The notes beneath the pieces were generated by a model that searched no databases, was not told where the DNA came from, and saw only the letters and a program-made list of their open reading frames with translations. A program made the translations under genes and the position numbers. Below are positions 9,073-18,899 of a stretch of DNA of 64,000 nt, piece after piece. The stretch is taken from assembly GCF_002943465.1 (NCBI RefSeq), contig NZ_PTQY01000003.1:1-64000 (forward strand), read 5' to 3'. Position 1 is the first letter of the stretch, and every line of letters starts with the position of its first letter. The stretch comes from Rhodoferax sp. TS-BS-61-7. GTDB taxonomy: Bacteria; Pseudomonadota; Gammaproteobacteria; Burkholderiales; Burkholderiaceae_C.

Positions 9073-10448
9073 TTTTCCCAGAGCGCCTGCATGGTGGCCT
9101 CGAACGCCTGTGCAATGCGGTCCTGCTCCACATGGCGGCCCGCATGCACCAGCTTGCGGCCAGCCACCCAGACCTGGCTCAGGGCCGAGCGGTTGGTGGC
9201 AAACACCAGCGCATCCAACTGGTGGCTGGCGGGCACACCCAGCAGCCCCGGTGTTTGCACATCCAGCACCAGTGCGTCGGCACGTGCGCCGCGCGTCAGT
9301 CCCCATTGCGCCTGGCCAGCGGCCGGGCCACCGGCTTGCAAGGCGGCGTCGAACAGGCGGGCGGCTGTGGCGGGCTGCTGCCCTGGCGCGGCGGCCACAT
9401 TGCGCTGCTGCAGGCGCAGGCGCTGGCCGTATTCCAGCCAGCGCAGTTCTTCCGCCCACTGGCGCGACACATGGCTGTCCGATCCCACGGCCATGGGCAC
9501 GCCCGCGGCCAGCCACGCCGGCAGGTCGGCAAAGCCATCGCCCAGGTTGCCTTCGGTGCTGGGGCAGATGACGATGCCGGCGCCGCTGCGCGCCACGGCG
9601 TCGATCTCGGCCTGCTCGGTGTGCGTGGCGTGCACCAGTTGCCAGCGTGCGTCCATTTGCCAGCGCTGGCCCAGCCAGGCGATGGGCCGCTGGCCTGTAG
9701 AGGCCAAGCAGTCGTGCACCTCCTGCATCTGTTCGGCCACATGGATGTGGATGGGCATGTCTGCATCGCCCACCTGGGCGAGCAGGGCGTCGATAGATTC
9801 GGTGGAGGCCGCGCGCAGCGAGTGGATGGCCACGCCCGCATTCACCAGCGGCCGGCCACTGGCCTGCACCGTGGCTTGCAGCCGGGCAATGAAATCCGGT
9901 GTGCCCGCAAAGCGGCGCTGGTCCTGCCGCAACGCGGGCTGGGCAAAACCTGCGCGCTCGTACAGCACGGGCAGCACGGTCAGGCCCAGGCCCGCATCGG
10001 CGGCTGCATCGGCTACTGCCCAGGCCATGGTGGCTTCGTCCGCATAGGGCTGGCCGTCGGGCTGGTGGTGCAGGTAGTGGAATTCGCACACCTGCGTGTA
10101 GCCGCCCTGCAGCAGCTCTACATATAGCTGGGCCGCCACGGCGCGCAGCTGCGCGGGCGTGATGCGCAGCGCCACACCGTACATGCGGTCGCGCCAGGAC
10201 CAGAAATCGTCGGCCGCCGATTCACGTCGCTCGGCCAGGCCCGCAAACGCGCGCTGAAAGGCGTGGCTGTGCGCGTTGACCAAACCCGGCAGCACCGGGC
10301 CGGGCAGCACGGTGGCGTGGGCGGGTGGGGTGGGGACGTTGGAGGTAATGTCCGCCCAGCGGCCTTGCGCATCCACAGCCAGGCACACGTTCTGTTCCCA
10401 GCGGCCATTCAGCCAAGCCTGCGGTGTCCACAGCAATGTTTCGCTCAT
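9069..10448 (-). CDS. hutF: Formimidoylglutamate deiminase
   Basis: HutF deiminates N-formimino-L-glutamate to N-formyl-L-glutamate and ammonia, the fourth step of the five-step histidine pathway. The 459-residue protein is an amidohydrolase-superfamily TIM barrel. It has the metal motif HSH in VNAHSHAFQRAF, a later His in HIHVAEQ, the His of VHATH and the Asp of GSDSH. The ATG at 10448 was chosen because it overlaps the hutG stop (ATGA) and matches the usual HutF N-terminus. It is the last gene of the hutCDIGF operon. Its stop lies at the edge of a dispersed repeat. Together with HutG it shows the formate-releasing version of the pathway and not the single-step HutE/formamide version. Confidence 0.96.
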   Translation of the reverse strand: MSETLLWTPQAWLNGRWEQNVCLAVDAQGRWADITSNVPTPPAHATVLPGPVLPGLVNAHSHAFQRAFAGLAERRESAADDFWSWRDRMYGVALRITPAQLRAVAAQLYVELLQGGYTQVCEFHYLHHQPDGQPYADEATMAWAVADAAADAGLGLTVLPVLYERAGFAQPALRQDQRRFAGTPDFIARLQATVQASGRPLVNAGVAIHSLRAASTESIDALLAQVGDADMPIHIHVAEQMQEVHDCLASTGQRPIAWLGQRWQMDARWQLVHATHTEQAEIDAVARSGAGIVICPSTEGNLGDGFADLPAWLAAGVPMAVGSDSHVSRQWAEELRWLEYGQRLRLQQRNVAAAPGQQPATAARLFDAALQAGGPAAGQAQWGLTRGARADALVLDVQTPGLLGVPASHQLDALVFATNRSALSQVWVAGRKLVHAGRHVEQDRIAQAFEATMQALWEN

Positions 10449-11242
10449 GCGGGTCTCCAGCTCACCATGGTTTGCACCAGCGCCCGCAGCACCGGCAGCA
10501 CGCCGGCGGCGCGTGTGGGGTCGATAGCGTAAGGCGGCTCCTCGACCATGTAACACCGCCAGCACATCTCCAGCTGGATGGCGTGCGCATTCTCGGCCGG
10601 CCGGCCGTAGTGGCGCGTGATGTGGCCACCCTTGAAACGGCCATCCACCACCTGGGTGAAATCCTGTTGGCCTTGCAATACTTTCGATAGCGCCTCGCGC
10701 AATGCAGGTGAGGTACTGCTGCCATTGACGGTGCCCAGGTTCAGGTCGGGCAACTGGCCGTCAAACAGCCAGGGCAGCACGGAGCGGATGCTGTGTGCAT
10801 CAAACAAGACAGCGTGGCCATGCACGCTGCGCAGGCGCTGCAGCTCGGTCTGCAATCCGTCGTGGTAGGGGCGCCAGTAGGTCTCAACCCGGCCAGAAAT
10901 CTCGGCCTCGCTGGGTGCCATGCCCTCGTAGTACAGCGGCTCGCCACTGAAAAAGCGGGTGGGGCACAGCTCGGTGTTGTTCACACCGGGGTACATGGGC
11001 ACGTTTTCTGGCGGGCGGTTCAGGTCCACCACATAACGCGCATAGCGGGGCACGATGGTGCCGACGCCCATGGTGCGCACAAAGCTGTAGAGCGGCTCCA
11101 GAAACCAGTCGGTGTCTTCGGTGGCCAGTGCACGCGGCACCAGGCGGGTTTGCAGGTCCGCCGGTATCTCGGTGCCCACGTGGGGAAAGCTCACCAAGAG
11201 CGGCGTGCTGCCGGGTGTGAGGGTGAAGACGGGGTGACTCAT
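10445..11242 (-). CDS. hutG: N-formylglutamate deformylase
   Basis: HutG hydrolyses N-formyl-L-glutamate to glutamate and formate, the last step of histidine use. The 265-residue protein covers the N-formylglutamate amidohydrolase fold, with the FPHVGTEIP segment near the start, the motif DAHSIRS around residue 130, and a GGHITRHYG segment that probably carries another metal-binding His. The ATG at 11242 overlaps the hutI stop (ATGA), and its own stop overlaps the hutF start, so the three are translationally coupled. The short reading frame upstream of this ATG lies inside hutI and is not part of the protein. Confidence 0.96.
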   Translation of the reverse strand: MSHPVFTLTPGSTPLLVSFPHVGTEIPADLQTRLVPRALATEDTDWFLEPLYSFVRTMGVGTIVPRYARYVVDLNRPPENVPMYPGVNNTELCPTRFFSGEPLYYEGMAPSEAEISGRVETYWRPYHDGLQTELQRLRSVHGHAVLFDAHSIRSVLPWLFDGQLPDLNLGTVNGSSTSPALREALSKVLQGQQDFTQVVDGRFKGGHITRHYGRPAENAHAIQLEMCWRCYMVEEPPYAIDPTRAAGVLPVLRALVQTMVSWRPA

Positions 11243-12456
11243 ACGCTGCGCTCCAGCCCGCCGTGGATGACGCGGCGGCAAGGGTTGTGGCCAAACCAGT
11301 AGGCCAGTTCGTTGGGGTGCTCCAGGTCCCACACACAAAAGTCAGCGCGCTGGCCCGCCGCCAGCGTGCCGCGGTCGTGCAGGCCCAAGGCTTGTGCGCC
11401 GTGTACCGTGGCGCCGCGCAGCGCCTCTTCGGGCGTCAGGCGAAACAGCGTGCAGGCCATGTTGAGCATCAGTAGCAAGGACAGGCCGGGCGAGGTGCCG
11501 GGGTTGTGGTCGGTGGCAATGGCCAGGGGTACGCCGTGGGCGCGCAGGGCGGCTATGGGGGGGAGCTTGGTGTCGCGCAAAAAGTAATAGGCACCGGGCA
11601 GCAGCACGGCCACGGTGCCGGCAGCTTGCATGGCGCGGATGCCGGATTCGCTCAAGTGCTCCAGGTGGTCGCACGACAGTGCGCCAAACTCGGCGGCCAG
11701 CGCGGCCCCGCCCTGGTCGCTCAGCTGTTCGGCATGCAGCTTGACTGGCAAGCCCAGTGCGCGCGCCGCTTCAAACACGCGCCGCGTTTGCGCAGGCGTA
11801 AAACCGATGTTTTCGCAAAACGCATCTACCGCATCCACCAGACCTTCGGCCTGCAGCGCGGGCATCCAGGCGCAGACGGCGTCCACATAGTCGTCGGTGC
11901 GGCCCGCAAACTCGGGCGGCACGGCATGCGCGCCCAAGTAGGTGGTGCGCACACTCAGTGGCAGCGCGTCGCCCAGTGCGCGCGCCACACGCAGGCAACG
12001 TGCTTCGTCGGCCTCACTCAAGCCATAGCCCGATTTGATCTCGATGGTGGTCACGCCCTCGGCTATCAAGCTTTGCGCGCAACGGGTGGCACTGGCGAAC
12101 AGTTCTTTGTCGCTGGCGGCACGCGTGGCGGCTACCGTGGAGCGTATGCCACCGCCTGCGCGCGCGATGGCTTCGTAGCTGGCGCCCTGCAGGCGTTGCT
12201 CAAACTCTGCCGCGCGCTGGCCGCCATAGACCAGGTGTGTGTGGCAGTCCACCAGGCCCGGTGTCAGCAACGCGCCGCCCAGGTCGTATTCGTCCTCCAC
12301 CTGTTTTACCTGCGCGGCGGGCAGGGCAGATGCTTCGCCTACCCAGGCGATGCGATCGCCCTGCGTGAGCAGGGCGCCGTCTTCAATCCAACCCCACGGG
12401 GTGGTGCCGTGCAGCGTGGCGAGCTTGGCATTGCGCCAGAGGGTGAGGGCGGTCAT
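11239..12456 (-). CDS. hutI: Imidazolonepropionase
   Basis: HutI opens the ring of 4-imidazolone-5-propanoate to give N-formimino-L-glutamate. The 405-residue protein has the amidohydrolase metal motif [10 protein letters not shown] near residue 75, the [10 protein letters not shown] segment, the CDHLEHLS helix and the Asp/His pair in [11 protein letters not shown]. Length and motif order match the family throughout. The ATG at 12456 overlaps the hutD stop (ATGA). It is the third gene of the leftward hut operon, whose product acts directly after HutU, encoded on the other side of the divergent promoter. Confidence 0.97.
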   Translation of the reverse strand: MTALTLWRNAKLATLHGTTPWGWIEDGALLTQGDRIAWVGEASALPAAQVKQVEDEYDLGGALLTPGLVDCHTHLVYGGQRAAEFEQRLQGASYEAIARAGGGIRSTVAATRAASDKELFASATRCAQSLIAEGVTTIEIKSGYGLSEADEARCLRVARALGDALPLSVRTTYLGAHAVPPEFAGRTDDYVDAVCAWMPALQAEGLVDAVDAFCENIGFTPAQTRRVFEAARALGLPVKLHAEQLSDQGGAALAAEFGALSCDHLEHLSESGIRAMQAAGTVAVLLPGAYYFLRDTKLPPIAALRAHGVPLAIATDHNPGTSPGLSLLLMLNMACTLFRLTPEEALRGATVHGAQALGLHDRGTLAAGQRADFCVWDLEHPNELAYWFGHNPCRRVIHGGLERSV

Positions 12457-13052
12457 GCGTGGTCTCCGGTGGTGGCACTTTGGGGAGAAAAGCCCAGCCA
12501 GTAGGCGCAGGGGGCCTGCGCGGCATCGTCCGCCAAAAACTGCCAGCGTGCGCTGCGTGGTTGGGAGTGCCAGAGCAGGGTGTGGGCATCCAGCTGCAGG
12601 GTCTGCGTGCCATCGGTCCACCGGCCGGCATGGCAGGTGTAGAGGCCGCCAGCCACCAAGCTGGCATGCCAGGCCAGGCCCGGTTGCACGGCCTGCATCA
12701 GGCCCTTGCCGCCGCGCACCATGAGGTTCAGGTCTTGCGTGGGGCCGTCCAGCAGCCGGCAGCCGGGGGCGGCTGCGCCATCAAAGTACAGCGGCGCGTC
12801 GCCAGCGCGCAGCACCTGTTCGCTGCCCAGCTGCAAGGCCACGCCTGCACCTTGCAGCACGGCAAACCAGCGCTGCACGCCGGGAAAGGCAGAGAAAGGG
12901 CCATCGGTGTCAATGTCCGCACGGCTGATGCGCAGCTGCCAGGGGTCTGCCGGATCTGCGGGCGGCCACGCCAGCAGTTCGCGCGTTTGCCCGCCGCCAT
13001 TGCGCCAGGGCTGGGGCGTGCAATCCTGCGCGTGGATGAGTTGCGGCGTCAT
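12453..13052 (-). CDS. hutD: HutD family protein
   Basis: HutD is a small bicupin-like protein that accompanies hut operons. Work in Pseudomonas proposed that it limits the upper level of hut expression, perhaps by binding a pathway intermediate. The 199-residue protein carries the family signatures [15 protein letters not shown] near residue 15, a RISRADI strand, the [10 protein letters not shown] segment and DLNLMVR near residue 120. The ATG at 13052 overlaps the hutC stop and the stop overlaps hutI (ATGA on both sides). The catalytic or ligand-binding function is not settled for the family. Confidence 0.92.
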   Translation of the reverse strand: MTPQLIHAQDCTPQPWRNGGGQTRELLAWPPADPADPWQLRISRADIDTDGPFSAFPGVQRWFAVLQGAGVALQLGSEQVLRAGDAPLYFDGAAAPGCRLLDGPTQDLNLMVRGGKGLMQAVQPGLAWHASLVAGGLYTCHAGRWTDGTQTLQLDAHTLLWHSQPRSARWQFLADDAAQAPCAYWLGFSPQSATTGDHA

Positions 13053-13750
13053 GGCTTGAACTGCCCGTGGATTTGGTAACGCGCGCCGGGGTGCACCAGC
13101 CGCGCCAGGGTGATAGGTACGTCGCGGTTCATGGTGCGGCGCACGATGATGAGGCAAGGGTCTGCCGGGGTGATGCCCAGCAGTTCAGCCTCGTGTGCGC
13201 TGGGTTGGCCGGCTTCGATAGAGTACTGCGCCTCCCACAGTGGCGCTACCTCCAGCAGGTAGTGTGTGGGTGTGGTTTGGGTGAAGTCCACGCCCAAATA
13301 GTCGGGCGCGCAGGCCGGGTTGACATAACGGTCCTCACACTGCAGCGGTACGCCGTTCTCGTAATGGATGATGAGCGTGTGGAACACCGGCGCGCCCAGC
13401 GGCAGGCCGAGTTGCTGCGCCAGCCCATCGGCCGTGGGCTCTTGGCGCGACAGCACCACGCGCGCCTGGTGCTGGTGGCCGCGCGACAAGATGTCTTCGT
13501 GCAAATCGGTGATGGTGAGGGTGGACGACACGCGCGCCAAGTGCGCCGCAAACGTGCCCACACCCTGCACGCGCGTGACCAGACCTTCGGCCTGCAACTC
13601 GCGGATGGCGCGGCCTACCGTCATGCGGCTGACCTGGAACTGGCTCACTAGCTCGGACTCAGACGGCATCTGCGCGCCCGGCGTCCAGCGGCCTTCGGCC
13701 AGTCCTTGTTTCAGAAAATCTTTGACACGGGTATAGGGTGCTTGAGCCAT
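13049..13750 (-). CDS. hutC: Histidine-utilisation repressor, GntR/HutC family
   Basis: HutC represses hut genes until urocanate releases it from DNA. This 233-residue protein has an N-terminal winged helix (about 6-72) with the GntR pattern PSESELVSQFQVSRMT and a C-terminal UTRA ligand domain (about 90-230). The ATG at 13750 gives the expected N-terminus. Upstream in-frame ATGs (to 13834) would run through the operator and into the start of hutU, so I rejected them. The gene leads the hutCDIGF operon and is divergent from hutUH. Palindromes in the 77-base shared spacer suggest that it controls both arms and itself. Confidence 0.95.
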   Translation of the reverse strand: MAQAPYTRVKDFLKQGLAEGRWTPGAQMPSESELVSQFQVSRMTVGRAIRELQAEGLVTRVQGVGTFAAHLARVSSTLTITDLHEDILSRGHQHQARVVLSRQEPTADGLAQQLGLPLGAPVFHTLIIHYENGVPLQCEDRYVNPACAPDYLGVDFTQTTPTHYLLEVAPLWEAQYSIEAGQPSAHEAELLGITPADPCLIIVRRTMNRDVPITLARLVHPGARYQIHGQFKP

Positions 13751-13769
13751 GGTGCAAATTCTAGTTGCA

Positions 13770-13787
13770 TAGACATGTCTAGACAAG
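13770..13787. promoter_or_regulatory. Predicted HutC operator
   Basis: Two overlapping perfect palindromes lie between hutC and hutU: TAGACATGTCTA (13770-13781) and TGTCTAGACA (13776-13785). The second contains GTCTAGAC, which fits the GT-N-TA-N-AC pattern of HutC-subfamily GntR regulators. The site is 20 bases from the hutC start and about 40 from hutU, suitable for control of both directions. The assignment is by pattern and position. Confidence 0.75.
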
Positions 13788-13827
13788 TAGACTTCGCCGC
13801 ATTCTTTGTTGTTTGTGAGAAAAGACC

Positions 13828-15531
13828 ATGGCATCCACCATCACACCCGCCCAAGCCCACCCCGTGCGCGCACCCCGTGGCATCGAGCTGCATTGCAAAA
13901 ACTGGCTCATCGAAGCCGCCTACCGCATGCTGCAAAACAACCTGGACCCCGAAGTGGCCGAAAACCCCGACGCACTGGTGGTCTACGGCGGCATCGGCAA
14001 GGCCGCACGCAACTGGGACTGCTACGAGGCGATTCTGGAAAGCCTGCGCAACTTGAACGAAGACGAAACCCTGTTGGTGCAAAGTGGCAAACCGGTTGGC
14101 GTGTTCCGTAGCCATGCCGACGCACCACGGGTGCTGATTGCCAACTCCAACCTGGTGCCCAAGTGGGCGACGTGGGAGCACTTTCACGAGCTGGATAAAA
14201 AGGGTTTGATGATGTACGGCCAGATGACCGCCGGCAGCTGGATCTACATTGGCAGCCAGGGCATTGTGCAAGGCACCTACGAGACGTTTGTGGAAGCGGG
14301 CAAGCAGCACTACGGTGGCAGCCTGGCCGGCCGCTGGATCTTGACCGCAGGCTTGGGTGGCATGGGTGGCGCGCAGCCGCTGGCGGCGAGCTTTGCCGGG
14401 GCGTCGTCGCTCAATATTGAATGCCAGCAAAGCCGCATCGACTTCCGCCTCAAGACCCGTTATGTGGACGAGCAGGCTACCGATCTGGACGACGCGCTGG
14501 CGCGCCTGGCCCGCTACACGGCCGAGAAAAAATCCGTGTCCATCGCCCTGCTGGGCAATGCGGCCGACATCCTGCCCGAGCTGGTGAAACGTGTGAAGAG
14601 TGGTGCAACTGGCGGTGTGCGCCCCGACATCGTGACCGACCAGACCTCGGCCCACGACCTGGTCAACGGCTACCTGCCCAGCGGCTGGAGCGTGGAGCAG
14701 TGGCGCGCCGCGCAAGCGGACGACACCCAGCACGCCGCGCTGCGCCTGGCGGCAGCCAAGGGCTGCGCGGTGCATGTGCAGGCCATGCTGGACTTTCAGG
14801 CCATGGGCATTCCGACGGTGGACTATGGCAACAACATCCGCCAGGTGGCGCTGGACCAGGGCGTGCAGAACGCGTTCGACTTTCCCGGTTTTGTGCCGGC
14901 CTATGTGCGCCCGCTGTTCTGCCGCGGCAAGGGCCCATTCCGCTGGGTGGCGCTGAGCGGTGACCCCGAGGACATCCGCAAGACCGACGCGAAGATGAAA
15001 GAACTGTTTCCTGAAGACAAGGCCTTGCACCGTTGGCTGGACATGGCGGGTGAACGCATCGCCTTCCAGGGCCTGCCCGCGCGCATTTGCTGGATTGGCC
15101 TGGGTGAGCGCCACCGTGCCGGCCTGGCCTTCAACGAAATGGTGAAGCGTGGCGAACTCAAAGCTCCCATCGTCATTGGCCGCGACCACCTGGACAGCGG
15201 CAGCGTGGCATCGCCCAACCGCGAAACCGAAAGCATGCAAGACGGATCGGACGCCGTGAGCGACTGGCCGCTGCTCAATGCGCTGCTCAACACCGCCGGT
15301 GGCGCCACCTGGGTCAGCCTGCATCATGGGGGGGGCGTGGGCATGGGCTACAGCCAGCACAGCGGCGTGGTCATCGTGGCCGATGGCACGGACGCTGCCG
15401 CCAAACGCCTGGAGCGCGTGTTGTGGAACGACCCGGGCACCGGCGTGATGCGCCATGCCGACGCGGGCTACGACATTGCCGTGCAGTGCGCCAAAGAACA
15501 AGGTATGAACCTGCCGATGATCGCCAAATAA
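13828..15531 (+). CDS. hutU: Urocanate hydratase
   Basis: Urocanase converts urocanate to 4-imidazolone-5-propanoate using tightly bound NAD+ as an electrophile. The 567-residue protein has the full family length. Visible signatures are [11 protein letters not shown] near residue 54, the glycine-rich NAD-binding stretch [11 protein letters not shown] near 175, and the C-terminal [16 protein letters not shown] segment near 500 that contains the catalytic region. The ATG at 13828 follows a weak GAGAAAAG ribosome site. It is the first gene of the rightward arm, hutH begins 26 bases after its stop, and the HutC-type operator lies just upstream. Confidence 0.98.
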   Translation: MASTITPAQAHPVRAPRGIELHCKNWLIEAAYRMLQNNLDPEVAENPDALVVYGGIGKAARNWDCYEAILESLRNLNEDETLLVQSGKPVGVFRSHADAPRVLIANSNLVPKWATWEHFHELDKKGLMMYGQMTAGSWIYIGSQGIVQGTYETFVEAGKQHYGGSLAGRWILTAGLGGMGGAQPLAASFAGASSLNIECQQSRIDFRLKTRYVDEQATDLDDALARLARYTAEKKSVSIALLGNAADILPELVKRVKSGATGGVRPDIVTDQTSAHDLVNGYLPSGWSVEQWRAAQADDTQHAALRLAAAKGCAVHVQAMLDFQAMGIPTVDYGNNIRQVALDQGVQNAFDFPGFVPAYVRPLFCRGKGPFRWVALSGDPEDIRKTDAKMKELFPEDKALHRWLDMAGERIAFQGLPARICWIGLGERHRAGLAFNEMVKRGELKAPIVIGRDHLDSGSVASPNRETESMQDGSDAVSDWPLLNALLNTAGGATWVSLHHGGGVGMGYSQHSGVVIVADGTDAAAKRLERVLWNDPGTGVMRHADAGYDIAVQCAKEQGMNLPMIAK

Positions 15532-15557
15532 TCCACAACAACAAGAAAGAAAAAACC

Positions 15558-17105
15558 ATGACTTCTCTCATCCTCCACCCCGGAAAGATCACGCTCGACG
15601 AGCTGGGCCTGATCCACGCCAGTGTGTGCCAGCTGAGCCTGCCCGCATCTGCCCGCGTGGCCATGCGGGCATCTCATGCACTCGTTAAAGCCGCTGCCGA
15701 TGGCGACGCGCCCGTGTACGGCGTGAACACCGGCTTTGGCAAGCTGGCCAATAAGCGCATCAGCAAAGACCAACTGGCTACCCTGCAGCGCAACCTGATC
15801 CGCAGCCACAGCGTGGGCGTGGGCGAGCCGTTGGCCGCGCCCATCATGCGGCTGATGATGGCCACCAAGGCAGCCAGCCTGGCGCGCGGTTACTCCGGCT
15901 GCCGCGAACTGGTGGTGGACACGCTGCTGGCCGTACACAACGCAGGCCTGGTGCCCTTTGTGCCCGCACAAGGTTCGGTGGGCGCGTCGGGCGATTTGGC
16001 CCCGCTGTCCCACATGACGCTGGCGCTGATGGGCGAGGGCGACATGATGGTGAATGGCGAGCGTGTACCCGCGCTGCAGGCCCTGCAGAAAGCGGGCATC
16101 ACTCCGCTGGAGCTGGAAGCCAAGGAAGGCCTGGCTCTCATCAACGGCACGCAAACTTCTACTGCGCTGGCACTGCACGGCTTGCTGGCGTTTGAGCCGG
16201 TGCTGGAAGCCGCGCTGCTGATCGGCGCGCTGACGCTGGACGCCGCGCGTGGCAGCGATGGCCCGTTTGACCCGCGCATCCACGCCGTGCGTGGCCAACC
16301 CGGCCAGATCGACGTGGCGCAGTACTACCGCGAGGTGCTGGTAGGCAGCCAGATCCGCAAGTCGCACGAAGAGGGTGACGACCGCGTGCAAGACCCGTAC
16401 TGCCTGCGCTGCCAGCCGCAGGTGGTGGGCGCCTGCCTGGACCAGCTGCGCCACGCCGCACGCGTGCTGCTGATCGAGGCCAATGCGGTGACGGACAACC
16501 CGCTGGTCTTCCCCGACGATGGAGCAATGATTTCCGGCGGCAACTTCCACGCCGAGCCCGTGGCCTTGGCGGCCGACGGCATGGCCCTGGCCATTGCCGA
16601 AGTGGGCGCCATTGCCGAGCGCCGCATTGCCATGCTGATCGACAGCGGCGTGTCGCGCCTGCCGCCCTTCCTCACCGCCGATGCCGGCCTGAACAGTGGC
16701 TTCATGATTGCGCACGTTACCGCCGCCGCGTTGGCGTCGGAAAACAAATCCATGGCCCACCCGGCCAGCGTGGACAGCCTGCCCACCAGCGCCAACCAGG
16801 AAGACCATGTCTCCATGGCCACCTTCGCCGCGCGCCGCCTGCAGGGCATGATCCACAACACCGCCCACATCCTGGGCATCGAACTGCTGGCCGCCGCGCA
16901 AGGCATCGAGTTTTTGCGCCCGCTGCAAAGCTCGCCGGTGCTCGAAGCCGTGCACGCGCTGTTGCGCCAAGACGTGCCCGCCCACCACGTGGACCGCTAC
17001 CTGGCGCCCGACATTGCACACGCCACGCAGCTGGTGCGTGACGGCGCAGTGGCCAAGCTGCTCAAGCCACTGAGCGGCCTGCCCAAGCTCTGGATTCCGG
17101 GCTAG
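15558..17105 (+). CDS. hutH: Histidine ammonia-lyase
   Basis: Histidase removes ammonia from L-histidine to give trans-urocanate, the entry step of the pathway. The 515-residue protein contains the Ala-Ser-Gly triad in [14 protein letters not shown] (about 140-155), which cyclises to the MIO cofactor, plus the [11 protein letters not shown] segment near residue 53 and the [10 protein letters not shown] region. I chose the ATG at 15558 because the sequence from there ([10 protein letters not shown]) matches the usual N-terminus. The upstream in-frame ATG at 15423 lies inside hutU. The gene follows hutU by 26 bases in an AAAGAAAAAACC context. Confidence 0.98.
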   Translation: MTSLILHPGKITLDELGLIHASVCQLSLPASARVAMRASHALVKAAADGDAPVYGVNTGFGKLANKRISKDQLATLQRNLIRSHSVGVGEPLAAPIMRLMMATKAASLARGYSGCRELVVDTLLAVHNAGLVPFVPAQGSVGASGDLAPLSHMTLALMGEGDMMVNGERVPALQALQKAGITPLELEAKEGLALINGTQTSTALALHGLLAFEPVLEAALLIGALTLDAARGSDGPFDPRIHAVRGQPGQIDVAQYYREVLVGSQIRKSHEEGDDRVQDPYCLRCQPQVVGACLDQLRHAARVLLIEANAVTDNPLVFPDDGAMISGGNFHAEPVALAADGMALAIAEVGAIAERRIAMLIDSGVSRLPPFLTADAGLNSGFMIAHVTAAALASENKSMAHPASVDSLPTSANQEDHVSMATFAARRLQGMIHNTAHILGIELLAAAQGIEFLRPLQSSPVLEAVHALLRQDVPAHHVDRYLAPDIAHATQLVRDGAVAKLLKPLSGLPKLWIPG

Positions 17106-17157
17106 GGGGCGATACCGCAACGGGTGCAAGGTTGTTGCCCCGGGGCTACCATTTGCC

Positions 17158-18573
17158 ATGGCCACCAGCGAATCCACGACCAAACGTTACCTGCCCTGGG
17201 TGGTCGCCACGGCGCTGTTCATGGAGCAGCTGGACTCCACCATCGTCAACACCGGCATCCCGGCGATGGCGGCCAGTCTGGGCGTTACGCCGCTGAGCCT
17301 GAAGGCGGTCGTCAGTAGCTACATCCTGGCGCTGGCGGTCAGCATTCCCATCAGCGGCTGGCTGGCCGAGCGCTATGGCAGCCGGCGTGTCTTCATGTTT
17401 GCCGTGGGCTTGTTCACGGTGTCGTCGGTGTTGTGCGGCCTGGCCGTCAACGCCACCATGCTGATTGCCGCGCGGGTGCCGCAGGGCATCGCAGCGGCCA
17501 TGATGATGCCCGTGGGGCGTATGGTCATCGTGCGCACTTTTTCCAAGGGTGAGCTGCTGCAGGCCATGAACTTCGTCATCATCCCCGCGCTGCTGGGACC
17601 CCTGCTGGGGCCCACGGTGGGCGGGCTGATCGTGCACTGGGCCTCGTGGCGCGAGATCTTTTTTGTGAACGTGCCCGTGGGCCTGGCCGCCATGTGGTTT
17701 GCCAGCAAACACATGCCCAATTACCAAAACGACACACCGCCCCCGCTGGATGTGCGCGGCTTGCTGTTGTTCGCCAGTGGTGCTGGCTTGCTGTCGTGGC
17801 TGCTGGAGGTGTTTGGCGAAATAAGTCTCTCCAACGAGACGGTGGCCATGCTGGTGGCCGTGTCGCTGGGGCTGCTGGCCGCCTATGGCTGGCACGCCAA
17901 GCGGGTGCCACACCCGCTGCTGCGCCTGTCGCTGTTTTCCACGCGCACCTTTCGTGTGGGTGTGTTGGGCGGTTTTGTCACGCGGCTGGGTGTGGGCGGC
18001 ATGCCGTTTTTGCTGCCGCTGCTGTACCAACTGGGTTTGGGCCTGCCGGTCTGGCAGTCGGGCCTGTTGATGATGCCGGCCGCCGTGGCCGCCATGGCCA
18101 TGAAGGCGCTGGCCGCGCCCATGCTCCGGCGTTTTGGTTACCGGCGCGTGCTCATCGTCAACACGCTGCTGGTGGGCTGCGCCATTGCCAGTTATGCGAT
18201 GGTGGATGCGGGCACGCCGCTGTGGGCCATTGTGGGCCTGGGGCTGGCGCTGGGACTGTTCAACTCGCTGCAGTTCTCCAGCATGAACTCCATGGCCTAT
18301 GCCGACATTGACGCCGCCGACACCGCCATGGCCAGCACGCTGGCCAGTACCCTGCAGCAAATGTCCATGAGCTTCGGGCTGGCCTTTGGCTCGCTCATCA
18401 CGGCCTATTTCTTGGAAGGCCTGCCGCAGTCCGACCGGCTGGCCGTGACCGCATCGCTGCACCACGCCTTCATCGCGCTGGCAGTGCTGACCGTGGTGTC
18501 GTCCGCCGCGTTCTGGACGCTGCGGCCAGAGGATGGGGAGAGTGTCAGCAAGGGGAGTGCGGCTGCTTCTTGA
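17158..18573 (+). CDS. DHA2-family MFS transporter
   Basis: This 471-residue integral membrane protein has about 14 predicted helices and the hallmarks of the EmrB/QacA drug:proton antiporter group. These are an N-terminal MEQLDSTIVNTGIPAMA segment (motif D1-like, residues about 22-38), motif A in GWLAERYGSRRV near 63, and a glycine-rich motif C-like GPLLGPTVGG near 145. It follows hutH by 52 bases in the same direction and could be read through from the hut promoter, but no histidine or urocanate transporter is known in this family. A multidrug or metabolite exporter is more likely. A weak GC-rich inverted repeat (GGGGC...GCCCC) lies in the gap. Confidence 0.88.
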   Translation: MATSESTTKRYLPWVVATALFMEQLDSTIVNTGIPAMAASLGVTPLSLKAVVSSYILALAVSIPISGWLAERYGSRRVFMFAVGLFTVSSVLCGLAVNATMLIAARVPQGIAAAMMMPVGRMVIVRTFSKGELLQAMNFVIIPALLGPLLGPTVGGLIVHWASWREIFFVNVPVGLAAMWFASKHMPNYQNDTPPPLDVRGLLLFASGAGLLSWLLEVFGEISLSNETVAMLVAVSLGLLAAYGWHAKRVPHPLLRLSLFSTRTFRVGVLGGFVTRLGVGGMPFLLPLLYQLGLGLPVWQSGLLMMPAAVAAMAMKALAAPMLRRFGYRRVLIVNTLLVGCAIASYAMVDAGTPLWAIVGLGLALGLFNSLQFSSMNSMAYADIDAADTAMASTLASTLQQMSMSFGLAFGSLITAYFLEGLPQSDRLAVTASLHHAFIALAVLTVVSSAAFWTLRPEDGESVSKGSAAAS

Positions 18574-18596
18574 AAGTTCGGTTGCATGAGGCGATG

Positions 18597-18629
18597 TATG
18601 AAGCATATATAATTCGTATACGTTTCATA
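18597..18629. promoter_or_regulatory. Candidate autoregulatory operator upstream of ParD-like gene
   Basis: An AT-rich block directly upstream of the ParD-like gene contains the inverted repeat TATGAA (18597-18602) and TTCATA (18624-18629) around GCATATATAATTCGTATACG. The centre offers a -10-like TATAAT (18607-18612). ParD-type proteins usually bind such sites through a ribbon-helix-helix fold. This is a positional inference. Confidence 0.45.
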
Positions 18630-18641
18630 TGGAGTTAACCC

Positions 18642-18899
18642 ATGGGTATTGTCAAAATTTCGGACCAGATGCACGAGAACCTGCGTGTGGCGGGCAGTGC
18701 ACTCAGCCGGTCTATCAACGCACAGGCCGAACACTGGATGCGCGTCGGCATGCTGACCGAGATGTACCCGGAACTGGACTACCGGGAAATCTGCCAACTG
18801 CTCATTCGGGCTGAACTGGCGGGGGGGCTAGACATCACCATGGCCTCTGCAGGCCAGCTGGGCAAACCCACTGCGTCCGCCGCTGAAAAGAAGCACTGA
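18642..18899 (+). CDS. ParD-like antitoxin-family protein
   Basis: This 85-residue protein begins MGIVKISDQMHENLRVAG, which looks like the ribbon-helix-helix start of the ParD-like family (formerly DUF3423). The segment SINAQAEHWMRVGMLTEM and the later ICQLLIRAEL helix match my memory of that family. In many proteobacteria this gene directly precedes a methionine aminopeptidase gene, as here: the stop TGA shares its A with the ATG of map (TGATG). No ParE toxin is present. It probably controls its own operon through the AT-rich inverted repeat upstream. Whether it is a real antitoxin is unknown. Confidence 0.82.
   Translation: MGIVKISDQMHENLRVAGSALSRSINAQAEHWMRVGMLTEMYPELDYREICQLLIRAELAGGLDITMASAGQLGKPTASAAEKKH

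Noticed and set aside
13711..15501. 596-codon open frame antisense to hutU
   Set aside because: It mirrors a strongly supported gene and arises from high GC at codon third positions. The translation has no recognisable domain and is rich in His, Gln and Val.
17106..17157. GC-rich inverted repeat after hutH as a terminator
   Set aside because: The stem is interrupted and no T run follows, so readthrough into the transporter gene remains possible.
15468..17183. 571-codon open frame antisense to hutH
   Set aside because: It lies opposite a complete histidase, shows no motif and has shadow-like composition.
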